Origin: an uncultured Clostridia bacterium
Lineage (GTDB): Bacteria > Bacillota > Clostridia > Oscillospirales > Ruminococcaceae
Direction of reading: 5' to 3'
NCBI GenBank assembly: GCA_937901465.1
Contig: CALGTU010000065.1
Coordinates: 1 to 7,343 of the forward strand
DNA: 7,343 nucleotides
Shown here: in pieces, positions 1 to 6,982 of the stretch
Position numbering within the stretch: the first letter of the stretch is position 1
Layout of the letters: every line of letters begins with the position of its first letter
Translations under genes and position numbers: made by a program
The notes under the pieces: model-generated
Database searches by the model: none
Told to the model about the DNA's origin: nothing
Seen by the model: the letters and a program-made list of their open reading frames with translations, nothing else

Positions 1-2
1 AA

Positions 3-38
3 AGAACCTCCCTGACTTTTAAAAGTCAGGGAGGTTCT
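3..38 (-). terminator. Rho-independent terminator of the GH5 remnant
   Basis: Positions 3-20 are the exact reverse complement of 21-38, giving a 36-nt perfect palindrome that can form a long hairpin with a tight turn at TTTTAAAA. It starts two bases after the TAA stop (43-41) of the minus-strand gene. On the minus strand the stem ends in T residues that run to the window edge. On the plus strand no T-run follows, so it most likely serves the minus-strand gene. The window edge hides any further T tract. Confidence 0.82.
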
Positions 39-40
39 CG

Positions 41-721
41 TTATTCGGTAGTTATTTTAACAAGCTCTGTATTTATGCGGTGACCTGCACAGGTTTCGTC
101 ATAAGTCGCTCCGGGAGTTACATATCTGTCTCCCTCTGCCCATATGCAAATACCGAAATCTCCGTTATTGAACGCCCATAAACAATAGGGTGCGTCCATA
201 GATTTGCAGGTTTCCGTAATCATTTTATAGTATTCAATCTGTTGTTCCTGAGGAATATACACTGAACATCCGTATTCCTGAAGCATCCATCTCACATTGT
301 TTTCCTTGGCCCATGAATTGTAATAATTAAGTCCGCCAGGGGTCGAATGACAATCAAGGCAAACATGGATATTATTTTCTATGCACCATTCTATAAGTCT
401 GTCAAGATTTTCATACTGATTTAAGTTTGCGGTATCTATATTTCCGTAGAAATCCTGTCCGACATAGGGGAGTGCTATATATTCGTCTTCAGAGAAAAAG
501 TATCTCGTGTCTATCGAAACACGGACAAAGTTATAACCTGCTTCCGCTATTTCAAGAACTGTTTCTTCATCATAGTCAGTCAATCTGACGTGTTCTTCAG
601 TGATTTTTTCGGGGTCGGGTTCAACGGCAACCCAGGGCCACGCAAATTCCGCCTTGTCTACTATGTGCGTTCCTGACCCCTTATTCGTCAGAATCGTTCT
701 GTGAGTGGAGTGCTGTTGCAC
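41..721 (-). pseudogene. GH5-like endoglucanase remnant with internal deletion
   Basis: This is an open frame of 226 codons resembling glycoside hydrolase family 5 (clan GH-A, endo-beta-glucanase type). Several barrel strands are recognisable. AGYNFVRVSI (61-70) matches the beta-2 'GFNxVRIP' strand. NNIHVCLDCHSTPGG (116-130) matches beta-3 with its conserved His. WMLQEYG (145-151) matches beta-7, where E149 would be the nucleophile. LWAFNNGDFG (181-190) matches beta-8. In GH5 the beta-4 to beta-6 segment, with the 'NEP' acid/base Glu, lies between beta-3 and beta-7. Here only about 15 residues separate them, so the acid/base Glu and roughly a third of the barrel are missing. The frame opens with GTG (721) just downstream of an in-frame TAA (727-725), with no Shine-Dalgarno and no signal peptide. 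A better GGAGG plus ATG lies at 782-771 but leads to a stop after five codons. I infer a non-functional deletion derivative. It could still be transcribed; a terminator sits directly after its stop. Confidence 0.68.
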
Positions 722-770
722 ACATTAGTGAAATTTTAAAACAGCAGTAATAACGCTATATTGGAAATTG

Positions 771-782
771 CATAAATCCTCC
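771..782 (-). promoter_or_regulatory. Orphaned RBS and start codon of the GH5 remnant
   Basis: On the minus strand GGAGG (782-778) is followed four bases later by ATG (773-771). The frame opened there reads five codons and then TAG, and it is out of register with the GH5-like frame by one base. The simplest reading is that this is the original translation start and that the first part of the gene (normally a signal peptide) has been lost or frameshifted. A chance match cannot be excluded because the motif is short. Confidence 0.35.
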
Positions 783-879
783 AAATTTATGAATGCCTAT
801 TTTCGCCTTGCGGACGTTGTTATAAGTGATAAAATAACTACTATTCGTTTGGTTATATACACAATTGATTTTAAGTTGA

Positions 880-888
880 TGCTATGAT
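880..888 (+). promoter_or_regulatory. Candidate extended -10 promoter for the secreted protein
   Basis: TGCTATGAT is an extended -10 element (TGn followed by a five-of-six match to TATAAT), about 40 bases upstream of the ATG at 927. No good -35 hexamer lies 16-18 bases upstream; TTGATT at 865-870 is too close. The assignment rests on the -10 motif and its position only. Confidence 0.4.
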
Positions 889-913
889 AAAATAAGAACA
901 ATATTATTATGAA

Positions 914-919
914 AGAGGG
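914..919 (+). promoter_or_regulatory. Ribosome binding site that sets the start at 927
   Basis: AGAGGG lies seven bases before the ATG at 927. The upstream in-frame ATG at 909 has only AT-rich sequence before it and would place six charged or polar residues ahead of the signal peptide. The site therefore supports initiation at 927. Confidence 0.7.
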
Positions 920-926
920 CTTTGAA

Positions 927-3017
927 ATGAATTTGAAGAAAATTATTTCATTTCTGACAGCAACAGCTGTTTCTTTGGGGATGTTGATTCTTCCTGTCAA
1001 TGCAGTATGGAATCCTAACTGCGTCAATGATGGTGCATATGAAGAACATGGTGATTTTACATATGATAGGTGGTCTTTGCAAAATTATCATCAGCATCGC
1101 AAGGTATGTAATCATGCATACTACCATACTGAAGAGTATAAAAGTAAGTTATTGACCTTTGAAATCCCTTATAGCGACATTACAGCTCCTGAAGCAGTCG
1201 GAAAGAGTATTTCATTGGTTGCCGATAACAATGCCGATATTACAGTAGATTCAGTCAGCATGATTCAATGGACACTTGCTGCAGCTTGCTTTTACAGAGT
1301 GAGCGGAACTGAAACGAAAGCATATGTAACACCAAGCGGTAATTCGCTGACTATAAACCAAGAGATGACTGTTGTTTCTGATAATCCCGAAGCTGTTAAT
1401 ACAAATCGGGTTATATTTATGATTGACTATTCCATGGCAATAAAAGATTTTGACGAAAGTAGTGTCCCTGAAAATATTACGGTTGAATTTAACGGAAAGA
1501 ACTATAACAGCGAATATAAAAAAGAAATTTCAAATTGCGGATTTTCATTCATTGAATCATGTATAGATGAAAATCAGGATGATATGTGCGATCTTTGTAA
1601 AAGTGAAATAATATATTATCTGACTAATTGTAGCATACAAGATAACGAGCATTCGGATACTCCATTTAGTGGGCATGATAACTTTAATTATGATTATCAG
1701 GGAAATCTGACATCAGAGCCGACAGATGATGCTCGCTTTAGTTTTGAAGTATCTTCATTCAGTGCAAAGCCAAGCGAAACTATAACACTTACATTAAAGC
1801 CTGATGATGGATACAGATTTACAGTTGCTCCGAAAGTAGAAGATAATGGTTTTACGGTAAGTGAACCTGTTTTGAATGACGATGGTTCATATACATATAC
1901 CCTTTCGAAGTTTAACGGCGATATTTTTATAACAGCATCTTCAGAAGACGGAATTGAAGAAATTTCAGAACCTGATAAGTCCCCCATAAACTATATTTCA
2001 TTCAAGGTTGCAAAACCTGTTGCAGGCAAACCGGCTGAAACATATGGTATAGATGAATCAAGCAAGAGTCTTTCTATAACCGCAAAAACAGAATCAGGAG
2101 AAACTCTTGGTACATCAGATTTGAAATCATACTATGCATATATTATGGAAGTTGATACCGAAAAAAATCTTGGCGGATGGACTGTTTACAAAGATAATTA
2201 TGTTGCAGGCTCAACATATGCGTTACACTATGATATAAAAACATACAATGAAATCGCAGACGATTGCGAGGTTTATGTCAACGGAGTTAAGGCAATTGCA
2301 TGGCCTGAAGAATTCACATATTCGGGAGATTTACTTGTTTATGAACGTCTCACTGACGGCTATGGCGTTGCTGGATTGAAGGGCTTCTATGTTTCTTATC
2401 CCTCATCTTCAGGTGGCAATTCGTCCTCATCCTCTTCATCATCAGATAAGACAGAAGAAAAGGTTGACGTAAAGGAAGAAACATCAAAGATTGAAAACGC
2501 TGAAAAGGGCGAAAAGGTTGAAGTTAAAATCGAAGGAACAGTAATTCCCGAAGATTACATCGAAACAGCAATGAAGAACGACGCAATAGTAATCGTAAGC
2601 TACGGCGAATACGAATGGCAGATTTCAGATGTAGAAGAACCCAAGGCAGTTGACCTTTCAATCGATACAAACGCAGTAGGAAAAATCAAGAAGGAAATCG
2701 TAGAAACACTTGAAGGCGACAACACAAACGTTATCGACATCAAGCACAACGGAAACCTCGGATTCAAGGGAACACTCAAGTATAATGTAAAGAAGGAAAA
2801 CGCAGGAAAATACGTAAACCTTTATTATTACAATATCGAAACAGGCAAGCTTGAACTTCAGGGAAGCACAAAGATTGACGAAAAGGGATTTGTATATCTT
2901 CCTTTCACACACTGCTCAACTTATGTTCTCAACATAACATCAGACCCTGCAACAAGCACACTCTTTGAAGACCTTTCAGCAGGCGAAAGCATTAAGGTAG
3001 AAGAAATAGTTCTTTAA
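927..3017 (+). CDS. Secreted multidomain surface/extracellular protein
   Basis: This is a 696-aa exported protein of unknown function (numbering from the ATG at 927). Residues 1-26 are a typical Sec signal peptide: MNLKK, a hydrophobic core, and cleavage after VNA. Residues 27 to about 260 match no family I recognise; they contain an acidic cysteine motif, D214-x-N-x-D218...C221-x-x-C224. Residues about 262-342 look like a clostridial beta-sandwich repeat ('SAKPSETITLTLKPDDGY' leading to a terminal 'GDIFITAS'). Residues about 352-490 resemble another surface repeat, with a 'VAKPVAGKPAET' opening, an aromatic 'YKDNYVAGSTYAL' segment and VYVNG near 450. A Ser-rich linker (eight consecutive Ser at 499-506) leads to a Lys/Glu-rich C-terminal domain (about 509-696). 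There is no LPxTG motif, no C-terminal membrane anchor and no SLH or dockerin pair, so it is probably released or held non-covalently. The C-terminal domain has markedly different codon use from the rest. A carbohydrate-binding or surface role is a guess from the neighbouring GH5 remnant. Confidence 0.85.
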   Translation: MNLKKIISFLTATAVSLGMLILPVNAVWNPNCVNDGAYEEHGDFTYDRWSLQNYHQHRKVCNHAYYHTEEYKSKLLTFEIPYSDITAPEAVGKSISLVADNNADITVDSVSMIQWTLAAACFYRVSGTETKAYVTPSGNSLTINQEMTVVSDNPEAVNTNRVIFMIDYSMAIKDFDESSVPENITVEFNGKNYNSEYKKEISNCGFSFIESCIDENQDDMCDLCKSEIIYYLTNCSIQDNEHSDTPFSGHDNFNYDYQGNLTSEPTDDARFSFEVSSFSAKPSETITLTLKPDDGYRFTVAPKVEDNGFTVSEPVLNDDGSYTYTLSKFNGDIFITASSEDGIEEISEPDKSPINYISFKVAKPVAGKPAETYGIDESSKSLSITAKTESGETLGTSDLKSYYAYIMEVDTEKNLGGWTVYKDNYVAGSTYALHYDIKTYNEIADDCEVYVNGVKAIAWPEEFTYSGDLLVYERLTDGYGVAGLKGFYVSYPSSSGGNSSSSSSSSDKTEEKVDVKEETSKIENAEKGEKVEVKIEGTVIPEDYIETAMKNDAIVIVSYGEYEWQISDVEEPKAVDLSIDTNAVGKIKKEIVETLEGDNTNVIDIKHNGNLGFKGTLKYNVKKENAGKYVNLYYYNIETGKLELQGSTKIDEKGFVYLPFTHCSTYVLNITSDPATSTLFEDLSAGESIKVEEIVL

Positions 3018-3063
3018 TAAAAACGACGCCCCTTCCCTACGCCATTTATCCCCATTTACTTAA

Positions 3064-3153
3064 GTTCGTAAATTCGGTGAAGCTCTTCGTCTTGCGACAG
3101 ATAATCTCGACTCAAAGAATTTCTATGCGTTTAACCCGAGTTTTGATAAGTAG
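3064..3153 (+). pseudogene. Possible 3' remnant of a decayed gene
   Basis: Between a TAA (3061-3063) and a TAG (3151-3153) lies a 29-codon stretch that reads like the C-terminal end of a normal protein: KFGEALRLATDNLDSKN followed by FYAFNPSFDK. It has no start codon or ribosome binding site, and its composition is more coding-like than the flanking spacer. I cannot assign it to a family. It ends only four bases before repeat copy A. It may equally be chance coding-like sequence. Confidence 0.25.
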
Positions 3154-3157
3154 GCGG

Positions 3158-3215
3158 GGAGCCCCCGCAGGCATATCGTCACGAAGTTTATCGCGTAAAT
3201 AAAATTGTGGCTCGG
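3158..3215 (-). repeat. 58-nt dispersed intergenic repeat, copy A
   Basis: Read on the minus strand, this element starts CCGAGCCACAA (3215-3205) and ends GGGGCTCC (3165-3158). Two plus-strand copies at 6990-7047 and 7084-7141 have exactly the same length and related ends. By hand, the ungapped alignment gives 36/58 identities to copy C and 33/58 to copy B, concentrated at the two ends. GAGCC near the 5' end can pair with GGCTC near the 3' end. In this copy the 3' end also sits in a local GC hairpin: GCGGGG (3154-3159) pairs with CCCCGC (3163-3168). Confidence 0.6.
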
Positions 3216-3243
3216 AAATAAAAAAATGTGATAAAAGAAAATG

Positions 3244-3266
3244 CCCCTCTCCACGAAGGAGAGGGG
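3244..3266 (-). terminator. Bidirectional terminator between convergent genes
   Basis: CCCCTCTCC (3244-3252) pairs perfectly with GGAGAGGGG (3258-3266) around a five-base loop. On the minus strand it is followed by CATTTTCTTTT and lies five bases beyond the stop of the Na/Pi cotransporter gene, so it is that gene's terminator. On the plus strand it is followed by TTCTTTT, so it probably also stops transcription from the secreted-protein gene, which ends 227 bases upstream without another clear terminator. Confidence 0.88.
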
Positions 3267-3271
3267 TTCTT

Positions 3272-5014
3272 TTACTCTGTAACAAGATATTTTGATGCGT
3301 AATACTGATATTTTTCTTTATAATAGGGACTTTCGGATTTCATCTCTCTTATCGACTTATGAAAATCCATATCAGCGGCGTCTATAACGCAGGCGGCGAT
3401 GTTTGAACAATGGTCTGAAATACGCTCAAGATTTGTCAAAAGGTCTGACCAGACAAAGCCTGTTTCGATACTGCATTCGCCCTGCTGAAGTCTTGAAATA
3501 TGATTTGAACGGAGTTTATCCTTGATTTTGTCAATAACTTCTTCTAAAGGTTCAACATCTCTTGCGGCGTCAAGGTCGTTATTACAGAATGCTTTGCAAG
3601 CAAGCCCTAAAATTTCGTCAACGGCTATTCCTAAAGAAGAAATTTCTTTTCTTGCGGTATCTGAAAACTTCATCTTCTTTGACATAAGTTCTTCTGTCGA
3701 TTCGATGATGTTCATGCTATGGTCTGAAATTCTTTCAAAGTCACCTATTATTTTAAGAAGTTTTGCAGATTCGCTACTTTCCCATCTTGTGAGCTGAGAT
3801 GAACTGAGTTTTACGATATATGTTCCGATAATGTCTTCATAGTGGTCGGTTTTTTCTTCGTATTCCTTAACTTTAGATGAAATTTCGGGTGAATAATCTT
3901 TAAGACAGTTTATAGCGTCTGAAACCGATTTTGCCGCACATTCGCCCATATCGCATACAAGGCTGTGGCAACGTTCGAGCGCTACCGAGGGAGTTGCGAG
4001 AAGACGCTTGTCGAGTTCGACAACTTCTTCGGGCTGTTTTGTTTCGGGAACGAGTTTATAAACGATTTTTTCAAGAAGTGATGACATAGGGAGAAGAAGA
4101 AGTGTACATCCTATATTGAAAGCCGAGTGTGCGATAGCGATTCCCGCGTGGTTTGCCGACATATCGAAAAGTGCGGGACTTAAAACCATATCTATTACCG
4201 AGTATACAATAAGCCAGAATGTTGTTCCGATAACATTGAATGAAAGGTGAACGAGCGCCGCTCTTTTAGCGTTCTTATTTGTTCCGAAAGATGAAAGAAG
4301 CGCTGTTATACAAGTTCCTATATTCTGTCCCATAATAATGGGTATTGCGGCACCATAAGAAACGCTGCCCGTTTTTGTGAGTGCCTGAAGAATACCTACT
4401 GAGGCTGAACTTGACTGGATTACCGCTGTTAAAATTGCTCCGACAAGAACGCCGAGAATGGGGTTTTTAAAAAGAATGAAAAGTTGCTGAAACTCGGGAA
4501 CATCAGCAAGGCCCGCTACTGAATTTGTCATTATATCCATTCCGAACATAAGAACGGCAAAGCCCAAAAGAATTGTTCCCGTATCCTTTTTCTTATCGCT
4601 TTTACAGAACATGAAGAATATTGTTCCGATAAGGGCAAGGATAGGTGTGAACGACATGGGTTTTAAAAGCTGAAGAAAGAGTGCGTCGCCCTCAATTCCG
4701 CCGAGGCTTAAAATCCAGGCTGTTATGGTTGTTCCGACATTGGCACCCATAATTACATTTATCGCTTGTTTAAGTGTCATAATACCCGAGTTTACAAAGC
4801 CTACTATCATTACGGTTGTTGCCGATGAACTCTGTATTATAGCTGTAACGCCAAGGCCTGTAAAAAGACCTGCGAATTTGTTTGTTGTAAGTTTAGAGAG
4901 AAGATGCTGTAAGCTTCCGCCTGCGCGTCTTTCAAGGGCTTGTCCCATTACATTCATTCCGTAAAGGAAAAGGCATAATCCCCCTATAAGTGTAAGTACG
5001 TCAAAAATGTCCAT
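3272..5014 (-). CDS. Na+/phosphate cotransporter family protein with PhoU domain
   Basis: This is a 580-aa inner-membrane protein of the bacterial Na/Pi cotransporter II-related family (YjbB/NptA-like), which moves phosphate coupled to sodium. Numbering is from the ATG at 5014. The membrane half (about 1-320) carries the duplicated signature: QSSSATT at 61-67 with GANVGTT at 90-96, and QSSSAS at 200-205 with GQNIGT at 229-234. The cytosolic part (about 340-550) is a PhoU-like helical bundle with both metal-binding motifs, ERISDH at 427-432 and 530-535. Length and order are normal for the fused family. An upstream in-frame TTG at 5035 would place the Shine-Dalgarno inside the coding sequence, so ATG 5014 is preferred. 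The gene diverges from the sensor-kinase operon and ends at a strong terminator. In some bacteria this family exports rather than imports phosphate; direction cannot be read from the sequence. Confidence 0.95.
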   Translation of the reverse strand: MDIFDVLTLIGGLCLFLYGMNVMGQALERRAGGSLQHLLSKLTTNKFAGLFTGLGVTAIIQSSSATTVMIVGFVNSGIMTLKQAINVIMGANVGTTITAWILSLGGIEGDALFLQLLKPMSFTPILALIGTIFFMFCKSDKKKDTGTILLGFAVLMFGMDIMTNSVAGLADVPEFQQLFILFKNPILGVLVGAILTAVIQSSSASVGILQALTKTGSVSYGAAIPIIMGQNIGTCITALLSSFGTNKNAKRAALVHLSFNVIGTTFWLIVYSVIDMVLSPALFDMSANHAGIAIAHSAFNIGCTLLLLPMSSLLEKIVYKLVPETKQPEEVVELDKRLLATPSVALERCHSLVCDMGECAAKSVSDAINCLKDYSPEISSKVKEYEEKTDHYEDIIGTYIVKLSSSQLTRWESSESAKLLKIIGDFERISDHSMNIIESTEELMSKKMKFSDTARKEISSLGIAVDEILGLACKAFCNNDLDAARDVEPLEEVIDKIKDKLRSNHISRLQQGECSIETGFVWSDLLTNLERISDHCSNIAACVIDAADMDFHKSIREMKSESPYYKEKYQYYASKYLVTE

Positions 5015-5024
5015 AGTAGTATTG

Positions 5025-5031
5025 CTCCTTT
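5025..5031 (-). promoter_or_regulatory. Ribosome binding site that sets the start at 5014
   Basis: On the minus strand AAAGGAG (5031-5025) is a near-consensus Shine-Dalgarno, ten bases from the ATG at 5014. It overlaps the alternative upstream TTG region (5035-5033), which argues against that longer start. Confidence 0.75.
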
Positions 5032-5072
5032 GCAATTTTAATTATTTTTTCTTTTTTTCAATTCACAACTTG

Positions 5073-5081
5073 ATTATAACA
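5073..5081 (-). promoter_or_regulatory. Extended -10 promoter of the Na/Pi cotransporter gene
   Basis: On the minus strand the sequence reads TGTTATAAT, a perfect extended -10 box, about 60 bases upstream of the ATG at 5014. No convincing -35 hexamer lies 16-18 bases further upstream, which is common for extended -10 promoters. The same nonamer occurs again at 5169-5177. Confidence 0.65.
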
Positions 5082-5133
5082 TTTTAAAAGTAAAGATACG
5101 GCAAAGAATAAAGGTTTCTCCCCTATGGAATTA

Positions 5134-5162
5134 TTGACATAAATCAGCGTAAATATTATAAT
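5134..5162 (+). promoter_or_regulatory. Perfect consensus sigma-A promoter of the kinase operon
   Basis: TTGACA (5134-5139), a 17-base spacer and TATAAT (5157-5162) match the vegetative consensus at every position with ideal spacing. Transcription should begin near 5169, leaving a leader of about 30 bases with AAAAAGGA (5186-5193) just before the kinase ATG at 5200. Confidence 0.92.
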
Positions 5163-5168
5163 ATGTTC

Positions 5169-5177
5169 ATTATAACA
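5169..5177. repeat. Second copy of the nonamer ATTATAACA in the divergent spacer
   Basis: ATTATAACA here repeats 5073-5081 exactly, in the same orientation and 96 bases away. Read on the minus strand it is again TGTTATAAT, so it could be a second start for the leftward gene. Because it sits at the predicted start point of the rightward operon, it could instead be half of an operator. In AT-rich DNA a nine-base repeat may also be chance. Confidence 0.4.
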
Positions 5178-5199
5178 CCAACTTTAAAAAGGACTTATT

Positions 5200-6240
5200 A
5201 TGAAAAAAATTATAAAGGATTCTGTCTTTGCTTTTTTAATTCTCATAACGGCTTTCGGAATAAATATGTTTATCAAGAAAACATTCGGAATAGATTCTTT
5301 GATACCTATGATTTTCGTTCTGGGGATTTTTATAATCTCTCTTAAAACAGACGGCTATATAACAGGAATAGTATCTTCTGTAATAAGCGTTTTTGCGGTA
5401 AACTATGCTTTTACATTTCCATATTATGCATTTGACCTTATATCTCCCGAATGTGTTGTTTCGGTTATTGTAATGCTTATTATCGCAGTTACTACAAGTA
5501 CTATGACAACGAAGATAAAGGCACAGAAAAAAGCATATGCCGAAAGTGAAAAAGAAAAGATGCGCGCTAATCTTTTAAGAGGAATTTCACACGATTTGCG
5601 TACACCTTTAACATCAATCTGCGGTTCAACATCTGCCATAATAGAAAACTATGATATTCTTACAAAAGACCAGCAGATAAAACTTCTTCAGGAGATAAGA
5701 GAGGATTCACAGTGGCTCACGAGAATGGTTGAAAACCTGCTTTCTGTAACAAGAATCGACAGCCAGAAAGTAAGGGTAATAAAAACACCTACTGTCCTTG
5801 AAGAACTTATTGACGCGGTTATTTTAAAGTTTCATAAAAGATACCCTAATCAGAATGTAATTGTAAATATTCCCGAAGATTTTATAAGTATTCCTATGGA
5901 TCCGCTTTTGATAGAACAGGTTATCATAAATCTTCTTGAAAACGCTATTTTTCACGCTAAGGGAATGACCAGACTTTCTCTTGATGTAAAAACAAAAGAC
6001 GATATGGCGATATTTGAAATTTCAGATAACGGTTGCGGTATCCCCAAAGACAGAATGGATAATCTTTTCGGCGGATATTTTGAAAGGGTTGACGCACCGA
6101 CAGACAGCACAAGAAACAATATGGGTATAGGCTTATCGGTATGTGCTTCGATAATAAAAGCACACGGCGGAGAAATAAATGCAGAAAATATTAAAGAGGG
6201 CGGAGCTTTCTTCCGTTTTTCTTTGGAAATGGAGAAATAA
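5200..6240 (+). CDS. Short KdpD-type sensor histidine kinase (DUF4118)
   Basis: This 346-aa membrane sensor kinase should autophosphorylate and pass phosphate to the regulator encoded next. About residues 8-103 form four membrane segments resembling the DUF4118 region of KdpD, including the FxVNYAFTFPYYAF segment near 65-78. The dimerisation/phosphoacceptor helix has the H-box ISHDLRTPLTSI with His131. The ATPase domain shows the N-box around N244-N248, the G1 box DNGCG (276-280) and the G2 box MGIGLS (308-313). All catalytic motifs are intact. KdpD of E. coli is about 890 aa. The N-terminal KdpD sensor and Usp-like regions are absent here, and the ATG follows a normal leader, so this is a natural short form rather than a window artefact. 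The signal it senses is not evident; potassium or envelope stress would be by analogy only. It is transcribed from a consensus promoter and overlaps the regulator gene by one base (TAATG). Confidence 0.93.
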   Translation: MKKIIKDSVFAFLILITAFGINMFIKKTFGIDSLIPMIFVLGIFIISLKTDGYITGIVSSVISVFAVNYAFTFPYYAFDLISPECVVSVIVMLIIAVTTSTMTTKIKAQKKAYAESEKEKMRANLLRGISHDLRTPLTSICGSTSAIIENYDILTKDQQIKLLQEIREDSQWLTRMVENLLSVTRIDSQKVRVIKTPTVLEELIDAVILKFHKRYPNQNVIVNIPEDFISIPMDPLLIEQVIINLLENAIFHAKGMTRLSLDVKTKDDMAIFEISDNGCGIPKDRMDNLFGGYFERVDAPTDSTRNNMGIGLSVCASIIKAHGGEINAENIKEGGAFFRFSLEMEK

Positions 6241-6950
6241 TGAGCAGTAACAAATACAAAATCCTTGTTATAGAAGACGAATCGAATATTTTAAGTTTTA
6301 TAAACACAATTCTTGACGCGAATAATTACAGAGTAATCACCGCAAAAAGTTGCAACGAGGGAAAGATGATGTTTTCATCGCATCTTCCCGACCTTGTTAT
6401 GCTTGATTTAGGGCTTCCCGATGCAGACGGACTTCAGTTTATAAAATACGCGAGAGAGTTTTCTACTGTTCCCATAATAGTTTTATCGGCGAGATCAGAA
6501 GAAAGCGACAAGGTTTCGGCGCTCGACCTCGGTGCTAACGACTACATAACAAAACCTTTCGGAACAGACGAACTTTTAGCGAGAGTAAGAGCTACCTTAC
6601 GAAACAGCCGTTACAGTGCTGACAGCGGTGTTCTTTCGGGTGGAAAATTTGTTCTTCATGACCTTATCATCGACTATGACAAAAGGCTTGTCACAGTTTC
6701 GGGGAACAACATAAAACTCACCCAGACAGAATATAATATAGTTGCCTACCTTTCGGCACATTCGGGAAAGGTTCTTACATATCAGAGTATCATAAAAGCT
6801 ATATGGGGCGCTTCTGATATGGGAAGTATCAAGAAGCTTCAGGTAAATATGGCGAATATAAGAAAGAAAATCGGCGCTGTTCCCGGTGAGAACAAATACA
6901 TCATAAACGAACTTGGTGTAGGATACAGAATGTGTGAAGAAAATTCATAG
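6240..6950 (+). CDS. kdpE: KdpE-type response regulator, OmpR/PhoB family
   Basis: This 236-aa DNA-binding response regulator is partnered with the preceding kinase. The receiver domain (about 6-118) has the acidic pair E12-D13, phosphoacceptor D56 in MLDLGLPD, S83 and K105. The run VLSARSEESDK (81-91) and the adjoining ALDLGANDYITKPFG are close to KdpE as I know it, which is why the symbol is offered. The winged-helix domain (about 135-233) contains the LTQTEYNIVAYL segment and ends in the usual GVGYRM strand. Length is typical. Its ATG shares a base with the kinase stop, and GGAG at 6231-6234 lies within the kinase gene, so translation is probably coupled. Target genes are unknown: no kdpFABC is in view. 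The symbol reflects family similarity rather than proven potassium control. Confidence 0.94.
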   Translation: MSSNKYKILVIEDESNILSFINTILDANNYRVITAKSCNEGKMMFSSHLPDLVMLDLGLPDADGLQFIKYAREFSTVPIIVLSARSEESDKVSALDLGANDYITKPFGTDELLARVRATLRNSRYSADSGVLSGGKFVLHDLIIDYDKRLVTVSGNNIKLTQTEYNIVAYLSAHSGKVLTYQSIIKAIWGASDMGSIKKLQVNMANIRKKIGAVPGENKYIINELGVGYRMCEENS

Positions 6951-6982
6951 ATTTAATTGGGTAATGACAATATAGCAGTATT

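Noticed and set aside
909..926. Longer start of the secreted protein at ATG 909
   Set aside because: The Shine-Dalgarno AGAGGG at 914-919 fits the ATG at 927, and the shorter product has a textbook signal peptide.
797..1027. A 76-codon hydrophobic minus-strand frame
   Set aside because: It runs antisense through the promoter and signal-peptide coding region of the secreted protein, has no ribosome binding site, and its hydrophobicity reflects AT-rich DNA.
1560..1595. Dockerin-like calcium motif in the secreted protein
   Set aside because: Only one D-x-N-x-D segment is present, followed by cysteines. Dockerins need two paired repeats with different spacing.
3154..3168. GC hairpin as terminator of the secreted-protein gene
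   Set aside because: GCGGGG/CCCCGC has a three-base loop and no following T-run. It is better explained as part of repeat copy A.
3522..3797. Plus-strand frame of 91 codons opposite the PhoU region
   Set aside because: It lies wholly inside the well-supported cotransporter gene on the other strand and has no family resemblance.
4725..4964. Plus-strand frame of 79 codons opposite the transporter domain
   Set aside because: It is antisense to the conserved QSSSA region; the codon pattern belongs to the minus-strand gene.
5170..5199. Riboswitch or attenuator in the kinase leader
   Set aside because: The predicted leader is only about 30 bases and shows no hairpin or known aptamer pattern.
5163..5345. 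60-codon plus-strand frame upstream of and overlapping the kinase start
   Set aside because: Its ATG lies at the -10 box, before the predicted transcript start, and it overlaps the kinase gene out of frame.
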